From Pseudomaricurvus sp. HS19 (GTDB lineage: Bacteria; Pseudomonadota; Gammaproteobacteria; Pseudomonadales; Cellvibrionaceae), in assembly GCF_009857815.1 (NCBI RefSeq), contig NZ_WVVW01000010.1:153650-217649 (forward strand): DNA of 64,000 bases. The letters run 5' to 3'. Below are positions 16,922 to 25,301 of the stretch, in pieces. Within the stretch, counting starts at the first letter, position 1. The number at the start of each line of letters is the position of its first letter. Below the pieces are notes generated by a model. It worked only from the letters and a program-made list of their open reading frames with translations. It was not told the origin of the DNA and did no database searches. The translations under genes and the position numbers were made by a program.

Positions 16922-18096
16922 AAAAGCAGCTGGGGGAGCTGGTTGAAATTGTTGGTGGTGGAACACCAAGTAAAGATAATCCTGAGTTTTGGGGAGGGAC
17001 GATTCCTTGGGCATCGGTAAAAGATTTTAAATCTAGCGAATTACACACAACTGCTGATTACATAACTGACGTCGGTGTAAAAAAATCTGCGACCAATGTC
17101 ATTCCTGCTGGAAATATCATTGTTCCAACTCGTATGGCTCTTGGGAAAGTGGCCGTAAACAAAGTGGATATGGCGATCAACCAGGATCTAAAGGCATTAA
17201 TCGTCAAAGATGAAAGTGAGCTTTCTAAGCCTTATCTGCTTCGTTTCTTGGAGTCGAAGTCCGAATTTATTGGGAAGCAGGGTAAGGGAGCGACAGTTAA
17301 AGGTATTACTTTAGATGTACTTCGAGGGTTAGAAATCCCCCTCCCACCCCTAACCGAACAAAAACGCATCGCCGCCACCCTCGACAAAGCCGACGCCATC
17401 CGCCGCAAACGCCAGCAAGCCATCCAGCTCGCCGACGAATTCCTCCGCGCCGTGTTTCTGCATATGTTTGGTGATCCGGTGACTAATCCGAAAGGGTGGG
17501 AAGTTAAAAGGTTAGGAGAGGTTGTTGAATCACAGCTGGGAAAAATGCTATCCCAAAAAGCCAAAGAGGGAAGGTCGCCTAAAAAATACCTGCGTAACGC
17601 AAATGTCAGGTGGCGGAGTTTTGATCTTAATGACCTTCTAGAAATGGATTTCAACACCGATGAAGTAAAGAAGTTTAACCTGAAAAATGGAGATCTTCTC
17701 GTTTGCGAGGGCGGCGAGGTGGGGAGGTGTGCTATCTGGAGGGATAATATTAACGATTGCTACTTCCAAAAAGCTTTACATAGAATTCGGCCGAATTCAA
17801 AAGTATTAACCTCTGAATATGTTCAGGAGTATTTCTTTTGGATGGCTAGGCTTGGTGGTCTTTCGGATTCTGTTTCAGAAGTCACATTTTCACACTTAAC
17901 TGCTGAAAAGTTAAAATCATTGAAAATTCCGATGCCACCGTTAGATCGCCAGCTGAAATTCTCGTATATCTATCAAAAGTATGAGCGGTTATGTGAAAGG
18001 AATTTTACTTCAATAAGCATGGGTAGTGATAGTTTTGAGTCCATTAGTCAAAAGGCCTTTTCTCATGCGCTGGATGATTGGGATCAGAGTCACTGA
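16918..18096 (+). CDS. hsdS: Type I restriction-modification, specificity subunit
   Basis: 392 residues with the two-half HsdS plan. Target-recognition domain 1 spans about 1-140, then a conserved helical spacer PPLTEQKRIAATLDKADAIRRKRQQ (about 142-165), target-recognition domain 2 (about 185-340) and a second, shorter spacer PMPPLDRQLKFSYIYQKYERL. The domains set the two half-sites and the helices their spacing. GTG 16918 overlaps the hsdM stop, indicating coupling. The recognition domains are clearly more AT-rich than the spacer, as usual for recombined specificity genes. The last residues and the stop fall in a repeat (18080-18106), so the native C-terminus may have been altered. Confidence 0.92.
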   Translation: MKKQLGELVEIVGGGTPSKDNPEFWGGTIPWASVKDFKSSELHTTADYITDVGVKKSATNVIPAGNIIVPTRMALGKVAVNKVDMAINQDLKALIVKDESELSKPYLLRFLESKSEFIGKQGKGATVKGITLDVLRGLEIPLPPLTEQKRIAATLDKADAIRRKRQQAIQLADEFLRAVFLHMFGDPVTNPKGWEVKRLGEVVESQLGKMLSQKAKEGRSPKKYLRNANVRWRSFDLNDLLEMDFNTDEVKKFNLKNGDLLVCEGGEVGRCAIWRDNINDCYFQKALHRIRPNSKVLTSEYVQEYFFWMARLGGLSDSVSEVTFSHLTAEKLKSLKIPMPPLDRQLKFSYIYQKYERLCERNFTSISMGSDSFESISQKAFSHALDDWDQSH

Positions 18097-18167
18097 TTTT
18101 TATGGGATCAATGGGGTCAGGATCAATGGGATATCAATGGGGTCGGAGTCATTGATTTTTATGTGGG
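18080..18167 (+). repeat. Short repeats at the hsdS 3' end
   Basis: The motif GG-TC-GAGTCA-TGATTTTTATG occurs at 18080-18106 and 18139-18167, with ATCAATGGG units between. Similar GGGGTCAGAGTCA tracts often flank REP-associated IS200-like transposases, but no transposase is present. The first copy contains the hsdS stop codon. Confidence 0.65.
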
Positions 18168-18264
18168 AAGATTGATAGGGGAGGGCAGAGAAGTCCAACC
18201 TATAAACCCCGAAATTACCAGCTGATCAAAATGACCCTTGAATAAAATGAAATGGACAGCACCC

Positions 18265-19143
18265 ATGCAAATAACAAAAGCGCTAATTATCGACGAGCCA
18301 TGGATCAGCAAGATCCTCAATGGCGAAAAAGTCTGGGAGATGCGCTCCAAGCACACCTCCCATCGCGGTGCCTTTGCCCTGATTCGCAAAGGCAGTGGTC
18401 AGGTAGTGGGTGTGGCCAATTTAACCGGCGTCTCCGGCCCCTACGATATGGCTGGTCTGGCCGATACGGTGCACAAACACTGCGTCGGCTCGAGTCTCTT
18501 TACTCGACCAGATTACAAATGGTGGTACGCCTGGGAGCTGAGCGAGATTCAACCGCTGCCAAAGTCAGTGCCCTATGCACACAAAAGCGGCGCTGTGACC
18601 TGGGTGCAGCTGGATCAGGCCGCTATCGAAGGTATTCAAAAGCAACTTGAAGGCATACCCGTCAGTGCCGGCGACTCGCTCACTCAAATGACGATGGAGC
18701 GTGCTAAAGCCGTTGATAAAGTCGAGCAGTCTGCCGATGCCTTCAAACGTATGAAAAACGAGCCGGAAAACCGCGGTAACAATAGTGTGAACGGCAAAAG
18801 CGACGCAATGATTGAAGAGAGGGGCAGTGCCACCAAAGAACTGCGTATAGCCCTGACCCAGGGCAACATCAACAACGCCCACTTCTACATCCCGCGTCAC
18901 ACAGAGCTATTCCCGGAATCTGTCTGGGGTGGCAAAAACAAACACGAAGCCGGTGAACAAGTGCAGTGGCAATTCCACGGCCTCGAAAGCTCGGTGCTCA
19001 GCGATATCGATGGGTCCAAACGCATACTCAGAAACCGCAGTGCGGTGCGGGAGTTCTACCGAATGCATCAGCCGCAAGCGGGCGACGAGCTCAGGATTCA
19101 GAAAAGTGTGGATGGTTACTTTAACGTGGTGTTCAACCGATAA
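18265..19143 (+). CDS. ASCH-domain protein with a B3/EcoRII-N-like tail
   Basis: 292 residues from ATG 18265, chosen for GGACAG upstream (ATG 18247 and TTG 18238 are in frame alternatives). Residues about 1-115 form an ASCH fold: ALIIDEPWISKILNGEKVWEMR, a hallmark start, then GQVVGVANL. ASCH domains bind RNA or modified nucleosides. A charged linker follows. The last ~95 residues (NNAHFYIPRHTELFPESVWGG ... RNRSAVREFY ... AGDELRI) resemble the pseudobarrel of EcoRII-N/B3 DNA-binding domains. The pairing suggests recognition of modified nucleic acid, but no nuclease motif is visible. It sits between hsdS and a DUF262 nuclease. Confidence 0.72.
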   Translation: MQITKALIIDEPWISKILNGEKVWEMRSKHTSHRGAFALIRKGSGQVVGVANLTGVSGPYDMAGLADTVHKHCVGSSLFTRPDYKWWYAWELSEIQPLPKSVPYAHKSGAVTWVQLDQAAIEGIQKQLEGIPVSAGDSLTQMTMERAKAVDKVEQSADAFKRMKNEPENRGNNSVNGKSDAMIEERGSATKELRIALTQGNINNAHFYIPRHTELFPESVWGGKNKHEAGEQVQWQFHGLESSVLSDIDGSKRILRNRSAVREFYRMHQPQAGDELRIQKSVDGYFNVVFNR

Positions 19144-19191
19144 CACTGTGTGATTAACACCAGAACAGATTGCAGATAGAAGGAAGCACAG

Positions 19192-20886
19192 GTGGCCAAG
19201 TCTCAGGCAAAAGTCAGCGAGCTCGTCGGCATGATCGAGCGCGGCGAAATTCGTTTACCGGAAATGCAGCGCCGCTATGTGTGGCGTGCACCGCGGGTGC
19301 GGGATCTGTTAGATAGTCTCTACCGGGGTTATCCCAGCGGAGCCATCCTGTTGTGGGAAACCGATATGGAAGTGCCCGAGCGGGACTTCTCGGTCACCCA
19401 GCAGTCCAGCCCTTACGCCACCAACAAGCTGCTACTCGACGGTCAGCAGCGTTTGACCAGTCTCTCGTCTGTGATTCGGGGGGAGCCGGTTTCTGTGCGC
19501 GGCCGCAAGAAACCTATCGATATTCTGTTCAATCTGGAGCACCCGGACAAACTAACGCTGGTCACTGAGGTGGATGAAGGCGAGGGGGATGACGAGCTGC
19601 TGGAAGACGAGCACGACGCATCCGATGATGAGATCCAGAAAAGACTGGATCAGATGACCTTTGTGGTGGGCAGCAAGAAGATCGCCAGCTTGCCGCACTG
19701 GGTGTCTGTGACCGAGGTGTTCAAGAGCGAATCGGAAACCGAAATTCTCAAACAGGTGGGCATAACCAGCTTTGATGATCCGCGTCTGGAGAAATACCAG
19801 ACCCGCTTGCGCCAGTTGAAGAGCATCGTCAATTACGAATACCGGCTCGATATTCTGGAGCGCACCCTCTCCTACGAAGAGGTAACCGAGATCTTTGTAC
19901 GGGTAAACTCGCTGGGTGCCAAACTGCGTGGCTCAGACTTGGCGCTGGCCCAGATAACGGCGAAATGGCGTGACTCCCTCAAAATCTTCGAAAGCTTTCA
20001 GGCAGGGTGTGCCGATCGGGGCTTTGATTCAGAGATCGGTACCTTTGTCAGAACTCTGGTCTGCTTTGCAACCGGGCAAAGCCGGTTTTTGACAGTAAAC
20101 AGTCTCAGCCTGGAAAGGCTGCAGGACGGATGGGAAAGAGCCAAAAGCGGCCTTGAATACGCCATCAACTACCTGCGCAGCAATATCGGGGTGGATTCCT
20201 CAACGCTGCTGTCATCGCCTTACTTTCTGATTCTGTTGGCAGTTTATGGCGAGCAGCACGGCTACGAGATGGATGGTGAGACAGAAGCCGGATTACGCCG
20301 CTGGTTCCTGGCAGCCAACGCCAAAGGACGCTACAGCCGGGGTTCATCAGAAAGCATGCTCGATCAGGATCTGGGTGCGCTCCGCCGCGGTCTGGGTGTT
20401 GCGGGCCTGATTGATAACCTGAAGCAACAGTTTGGCCGCGTAGAGATCGAAGCGGATGATCTGGTAAGCCGCTCCCAGCGCAGCGGTTATTTCAAAACCA
20501 TGTTTCTGGCGTTTCGTCACGATGGTGCCCGCGACTGGCACTCCAGACTCGCCATCGATTTCAAACATCAGGGCAGCAGCCACAAACTCCAGTTTCACCA
20601 TATCTTTCCGCAGGCCTACTTAAAGGGAAGCTATGAGAACAAGCAAATCAACGATATAGCCAACCTCAGCTTTATCGGTGGTAAAACCAACCGCCGCATT
20701 CGGGATAAGGCTCCGGACGATTACTTGCTTACTCTGAGCAAGGAGCACGGCCCTGCGATGTTTGACGCTCAGTGTGTGCCACTGGCCCCGGAATTGCTGC
20801 AAAAGGATGCTTACCTGCAGTTTATGCACGAACGGCGGCAGTTGATTGCCCAACGCTTGAACAAATTTTTGAATGGTAACGAATAG
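19192..20886 (+). CDS. DUF262/DUF1524 protein, GmrSD-like nuclease
   Basis: 564 residues from GTG 19192, with AAGGA upstream. The N-terminal DUF262 (ParB-like NTPase/sulfiredoxin fold) has LLDGQQRLTSLSS at about 83-95. The C-terminal DUF1524 region has an HNH-type motif: FHHIFPQAYL, then NDIANLSFIGGKTNRRI with the Asn residues expected. Relatives (GmrSD, BrxU, SspE) cut phage DNA carrying modified bases, or sense modification through NTP hydrolysis. It follows the ASCH gene by 48 bp, so the two may work together on modified DNA. This would complement the type I system, which attacks unmodified DNA. Confidence 0.85.
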   Translation: MAKSQAKVSELVGMIERGEIRLPEMQRRYVWRAPRVRDLLDSLYRGYPSGAILLWETDMEVPERDFSVTQQSSPYATNKLLLDGQQRLTSLSSVIRGEPVSVRGRKKPIDILFNLEHPDKLTLVTEVDEGEGDDELLEDEHDASDDEIQKRLDQMTFVVGSKKIASLPHWVSVTEVFKSESETEILKQVGITSFDDPRLEKYQTRLRQLKSIVNYEYRLDILERTLSYEEVTEIFVRVNSLGAKLRGSDLALAQITAKWRDSLKIFESFQAGCADRGFDSEIGTFVRTLVCFATGQSRFLTVNSLSLERLQDGWERAKSGLEYAINYLRSNIGVDSSTLLSSPYFLILLAVYGEQHGYEMDGETEAGLRRWFLAANAKGRYSRGSSESMLDQDLGALRRGLGVAGLIDNLKQQFGRVEIEADDLVSRSQRSGYFKTMFLAFRHDGARDWHSRLAIDFKHQGSSHKLQFHHIFPQAYLKGSYENKQINDIANLSFIGGKTNRRIRDKAPDDYLLTLSKEHGPAMFDAQCVPLAPELLQKDAYLQFMHERRQLIAQRLNKFLNGNE

Positions 20887-21019
20887 GTCGGCAGGAACAG
20901 TATCTGGTTGTTTTCTTTCTTCAGGTCAACCAATAAAAAATAACCGGCCACTATGCGATCCTGTATGACAGGCACGTTGAAAGGCCGCTAAGCGATTTTT
21001 GTGTAGTAAGGATAGTTTA

Positions 21020-23032
21020 ATGAGTTCCACATCGTACAGTTTGATAAATCTGTGGCCGGAGTTCTCCCGGTTGATGAACGGGGATATAACGTCACCAGAA
21101 GGCCTTAGCGCGCTGTTCGTTGCTCTGTTGTTTGTAATGGCGCTTTCCTTTGTTAGTTTGTCGCTTATTAACTACTTCAGGGCTCGATCTCACCTCAGGT
21201 TTTACCAGAATCTGATTAAAGGATTGACTCTTGACCAGCTGCTGGAGAAACGAAGAGACCTTTCCAATGCTGCCATGAAGCATCCTGGATATGGACGGCT
21301 TTGGCGGGAATTTGATGAATCTCTGGTCCATATCCCTCAAAAGCAGCGCCTGTGTAATACGTTGGATGCCGCACATTTTTTCAATACCCACACGTTAGCG
21401 CGGGGGTTGACTGAGAACCGACTGCTGGCGGCGGTACCGGGCTTTCTAACTGCTATTGGTGTTATTGGTACTTTCGCTGGTTTGCAGTTGGGTCTTGGCC
21501 CACTTGGTGACCTTGATCCTGAACAAGCCAAGGTTGACGAGCTCACTCACGGTATTTTCGGGATGATAGGCGGGGCTTCTATTGCCTTTATGACATCTGT
21601 GTGGGGCGTGTTCACCAGTGTGGCTTTTAACTTCTTCGAAAAGTTTTTAGAGAGGAATATTCGGTCGTCTATCGCCTCCTTTCAGAACGACGTCGATTAT
21701 CTGTACCCCAGAATTACCGCAGAACAAAGTCTTGCTCATATTGAAGATTTCACCCGGCAGAGCAATGACAGATTGGCTGAGTTGGATGAAAAAATTGGTA
21801 ACAAGATGCAGGAGGCGATGCGCGAGGCATCAGGAGTTATCAGCGATAGCCTTGCTCAAAGTCTGAATACGATTCTTGGGCCAGCGGTAGAGCAGTTGGT
21901 AAACAATGCCCACTCTGGCTCGGAAAAGGCTTTGGAGTCGTTATTGGATCGCTTTCTGCAGGGGGTTGGCTCTGCGGGTGATGCCCAGAAAGCTATGATG
22001 GAGCAGGCAAGCCAGGATATGGCATCGGCTTCCGGTGAGATGGCAAAGCGCATGCAAAGCTTTGCCGATAGTATGGAATCCCAGATCAGTAGCATGATGA
22101 CCCAGAATGCAGATGCGCTGTCTCAGGTAAATAGCACGATACAGGCGCAACTGGATACTCAGAATCAAAGAGAAGCAGAGCGCCAGGCTCAAATGACCAG
22201 TAACCTGCAGGAGTTTATGAGCGGGCTCAAGGGACAGCTGAACCTGCTTGCTCAGCAGAACGCAGAGACTCTCAAAGCCGTTCAGGGCGAGTTGACTGGA
22301 CAGCTGGAACAACAGCAAGCCCGGGAAATTGCCCGTCAAGAGCTCTTGCAGGGCCAGCTGAAAGGCTTTCAGGAGGACCAGGCGCGCGTGACTCAGGGAA
22401 TAGAGGATATCTTGAGCGCACAAAAAGCACAGAATACCGAATTGCTATCGGGGCTGTCGGCGCTGACAGACAGGTTCCAGAGGCTTGCTTCCAGTCACGA
22501 AACAGCCACCAGCGCCATGCAGGGTGCTGCCTCAGAGCTGAAGGCGGGATCGGTACAGTTGGGGCTGCTTTCCAGCAATATTAAAACTGCTATAGATACA
22601 TTGGGTGATCAGCTTGCCCAGGCCATAGACAGTGCCGACACGATTACCAAGGAAAATGCCGAGACTGCGGCCCTGTTCGATGAGGTCGTCAGTGAGCTGA
22701 GAGGCACTGGCGAGCAGATCGGACAAGCTTCAAGCAGACTTGGCGACGCGGCGACTAAAGCAGAACACGGATTTTCTGCAGTCAACAGCCATTTCGATGC
22801 GCTCGGGAAATCGTTGCAAAATCATGTGGCGGCGCTTGAAAAACAGGTTGCGGATCTATTGTCTGACTATGCAGACAGAGTTCAATCGCAAACAGTCAAT
22901 AGACTAAACACCTGGAATGAGCAGACCAATAGCTATATCTCGTCAATGACCGATGCTGTACGCACATTGAGCAGTGTTGTGGATGAAATGGACAGTAAGG
23001 TTTCATCGCATAGAGTTGGTAGTCCGTCATGA
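21020..23032 (+). CDS. zorA: Zorya anti-phage protein ZorA (MotA/ExbB-like motor)
   Basis: 670 residues from ATG 21020 (AAGGA upstream; an in-frame TTG at 20999 is less likely). Hydrophobic segments at about 31-53, 140-158 and 181-205 match the MotA/TolQ/ExbB fold, with the conserved pore region GFLTAIGVIGTFAGLQLGLG and ISFMTSVWGVFTS-like third segment. From about 210 to the end is a long, Gln-rich coiled-coil tail in the cytoplasm, characteristic of ZorA and thought to pass the signal of phage perturbation to the effectors. Stop overlaps zorB by 4 bp. It begins the zorABCD operon. Confidence 0.93.
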   Translation: MSSTSYSLINLWPEFSRLMNGDITSPEGLSALFVALLFVMALSFVSLSLINYFRARSHLRFYQNLIKGLTLDQLLEKRRDLSNAAMKHPGYGRLWREFDESLVHIPQKQRLCNTLDAAHFFNTHTLARGLTENRLLAAVPGFLTAIGVIGTFAGLQLGLGPLGDLDPEQAKVDELTHGIFGMIGGASIAFMTSVWGVFTSVAFNFFEKFLERNIRSSIASFQNDVDYLYPRITAEQSLAHIEDFTRQSNDRLAELDEKIGNKMQEAMREASGVISDSLAQSLNTILGPAVEQLVNNAHSGSEKALESLLDRFLQGVGSAGDAQKAMMEQASQDMASASGEMAKRMQSFADSMESQISSMMTQNADALSQVNSTIQAQLDTQNQREAERQAQMTSNLQEFMSGLKGQLNLLAQQNAETLKAVQGELTGQLEQQQAREIARQELLQGQLKGFQEDQARVTQGIEDILSAQKAQNTELLSGLSALTDRFQRLASSHETATSAMQGAASELKAGSVQLGLLSSNIKTAIDTLGDQLAQAIDSADTITKENAETAALFDEVVSELRGTGEQIGQASSRLGDAATKAEHGFSAVNSHFDALGKSLQNHVAALEKQVADLLSDYADRVQSQTVNRLNTWNEQTNSYISSMTDAVRTLSSVVDEMDSKVSSHRVGSPS

Positions 23033-23817
23033 GAAACCTGGGTAGTCGTTACAGCAGTCATCAGGTGGACGAGGAGAATCCATACTGGATCTCTTTCTCT
23101 GACATTATGGCGGGACTGCTGGTGATTTTTGTCCTGGCGGCTATTGCACTGGTGCTTGAGTTGACTCAATTAAAAGAGAAAATTCAGGAGGATATGAGCG
23201 AGCTCGCGAGGGCCGAACAGGTTCGACGAGATATTCTTAAGGATATTGTTGGCGAACTTAATAGCATGAAAATACCTGTTAAGCTCAGTGAAAACGATAC
23301 GGTCATTCGCATACCCAATGATGTTCTGTCGTTTCGGCAGCGAAGCTTCAACCTTCCGGACGACAAAAGGTCTTTGGCGAATGCGTTGGCAATAGGAGAG
23401 GTAATATATAAGAGTATTAGAAAAGAGAATAGGTGGAAGTATTTAGATACGGTATTTGTTGAAGGTCATACGGATCGTGCTCCCTACAGTAATCAGGCAA
23501 TTAAAGGGAATTGGGGGCTATCAACCTTTCGAGCTATATCTGTTTGGGATTATTGGAATAGTGAAATGCCTGAGGGCTCCAGGCTTGATGAGTTGAAAAA
23601 TCACGTAGGGAAAAAGCTATTTTCTGTCAGTGGTTATGCAGAAACTCGTCCTGTTTCTTGCTCGAATGCAAGCCCTGATGTAGACAATCAAGATGTTTGT
23701 CCGCGCGGTAGAATCGATAGTCTTGAGTCTCTCAAAATGAATCGGCGTATTGATATCAGGTTTACTGTGAAGTTAGCGAAATCTGTAGATATAAGAGAAA
23801 AGCTAAGTGCCTATTAA
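23029..23817 (+). CDS. zorB: Zorya anti-phage protein ZorB (MotB/OmpA-like stator)
   Basis: 262 residues. One membrane helix near the N-terminus contains the ion-carrying Asp25 in WISFSDIMAGLL. The periplasmic part ends in an OmpA/MotB peptidoglycan-binding domain: FVEGHTDRAPYSNQ, NWGLSTFRAISVW, VSGYAETRPV. It anchors the ZorA5B2-type stator to the cell wall and conducts ions. It overlaps zorA (ATGA) and zorC (11 bp). Confidence 0.93.
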   Translation: MRNLGSRYSSHQVDEENPYWISFSDIMAGLLVIFVLAAIALVLELTQLKEKIQEDMSELARAEQVRRDILKDIVGELNSMKIPVKLSENDTVIRIPNDVLSFRQRSFNLPDDKRSLANALAIGEVIYKSIRKENRWKYLDTVFVEGHTDRAPYSNQAIKGNWGLSTFRAISVWDYWNSEMPEGSRLDELKNHVGKKLFSVSGYAETRPVSCSNASPDVDNQDVCPRGRIDSLESLKMNRRIDIRFTVKLAKSVDIREKLSAY

Positions 23818-25300
23818 ACTGCCATTCCTTGATATCAAGCTTTCTGAATGGAAAGAGACGGATTTTGACAAGATCGTTGCGGCTGAAAAAGTGGTTGTGG
23901 CTATTGCGAAAGGTGCGGGAATGAACTCTGATACTTTTCAGGTCGCCTGCCGGCGTTTGTTAGCCATGGTTATGGCTGGAGCCGGAACCGATTGGCTTGA
24001 GGAGATAACAACACCTGTTGATGTTCGGGCATGCACCTTTCTGCTAGTCAGTTCAGATGACTTTTGCCAGCTGGCGAGGGTAGACCGTAACCTGTTGGGT
24101 CGCCTGTTGATGCCAAGACGGCCGATGACCAAGCTTTCCCTGATGCAGCTGATAAGGGCGTTTCTGGAGCGATTTGATCTGTTGGCTGAAGGAAGGGCCT
24201 TGGGTGACTGGTGTGATTTTTTACGCGAACAGCTGGCTGGTCTTGGAGGCGATAACAATACCAGTGATCTGGTCCGCTATTCACGTTTCTCGGAGATTAT
24301 TTTCTCTGTGTCCGGACCTTCCAAAGTGGTCAATTTTGCCAGGGAAAACGGAATTGATTTCGATGCGGCCTTGAGAAAATTGGGCCTTAACGGCTTTGCT
24401 GACGGGCGGTATATCAAACTTTGTCGCTATCAATATTATCTGGAAACCTTGAGAACTATGGAGGTTGGTGAGAATCACCCGGTACTCAAGGAAGTGGTTA
24501 AGTCTGACGTGGTGAATGCTCCTGCGGCTGAGGGAAAGTTGCTGGGCCACTCGATCATTGAAATTCTGATTGATCGATCGGCAGGTAAGGTTATCAGTCA
24601 AGCATGGCAAAACGCCATCCTGACGATTGCTGGCGACCCCAGGGTGCCCAAGTCGAGCGCCAGCTACCAGCAGTGGTGGTCTATTATCGGTGATAAGCGC
24701 ATTGCATTGATGCGAGGATGGTTGAGCCGGTTTGATCTTGCTCTTTTTCTTGGGGTTTTGGAGCAAAGTGCCAAAGATGATAGAAATGATGCTATGGAGA
24801 GAATGTTTGCTCCAAGAAAAACCTTTATGGAGGGATTGGTCGAACAGGAAGCCGTTTATGAGTCTCGCCTTTTTCTCACGAGTTCAGCTGAAAGCTATTT
24901 AAAGAAAAACTACAAGAAAGAAAAGCTTCCATCATACGCCCTTGTAAAGGGGGGGCAGGCGTCTGTAATTTACTTACAGCTTAAAAATGGCCTACATATG
25001 GTTGAAGGGACTCACAGCTTTTCAATAAGGGTGATGAATAAGCTGCCTGAGAAGCCAGGAATCACGGATTACTCTATTGATGTCTTTAACTCGAGAGACT
25101 TAGGCGTTGGTTTGGCAGAGTTCTATCTGTGGCAGTTTCAGCGTGATGGAGGATTGATGGAAACAGCTCATAACCCAGACTTAACTTGGCAGAATAAAGT
25201 GATTAGTCATTTGGCAAAGTTTAATTTGAAGTTGGACGTAGGGAAACTAATTGCTCCATCTAAGTATCGGACATACAAGTCTAAGTTTGGAGCAAGTTAG
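23807..25300 (+). CDS. zorC: Zorya effector-side protein ZorC (EH signature domain)
   Basis: 497 residues from GTG 23807, within the zorB end, with GAGAAAAG upstream. No membrane segment. The C-terminal part (about 250-490), including SSASYQQWWSIIGDKRIALMRGWLSRFDLALFL, matches the EH_Signature region that defines ZorC of type I Zorya. ZorC binds DNA and acts with ZorD after the ZorAB motor is triggered. Its place between zorB and zorD supports the call more than its own motifs do. Confidence 0.85.
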   Translation: MPIKLPFLDIKLSEWKETDFDKIVAAEKVVVAIAKGAGMNSDTFQVACRRLLAMVMAGAGTDWLEEITTPVDVRACTFLLVSSDDFCQLARVDRNLLGRLLMPRRPMTKLSLMQLIRAFLERFDLLAEGRALGDWCDFLREQLAGLGGDNNTSDLVRYSRFSEIIFSVSGPSKVVNFARENGIDFDAALRKLGLNGFADGRYIKLCRYQYYLETLRTMEVGENHPVLKEVVKSDVVNAPAAEGKLLGHSIIEILIDRSAGKVISQAWQNAILTIAGDPRVPKSSASYQQWWSIIGDKRIALMRGWLSRFDLALFLGVLEQSAKDDRNDAMERMFAPRKTFMEGLVEQEAVYESRLFLTSSAESYLKKNYKKEKLPSYALVKGGQASVIYLQLKNGLHMVEGTHSFSIRVMNKLPEKPGITDYSIDVFNSRDLGVGLAEFYLWQFQRDGGLMETAHNPDLTWQNKVISHLAKFNLKLDVGKLIAPSKYRTYKSKFGAS

Positions 25301-25301
25301 T

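Noticed and set aside
20980..21000. Sigma-54-like AGGCACG element before zorA
   Set aside because: The -12 element does not fit at the required spacing, so zorA need not be under the CARF activator directly.
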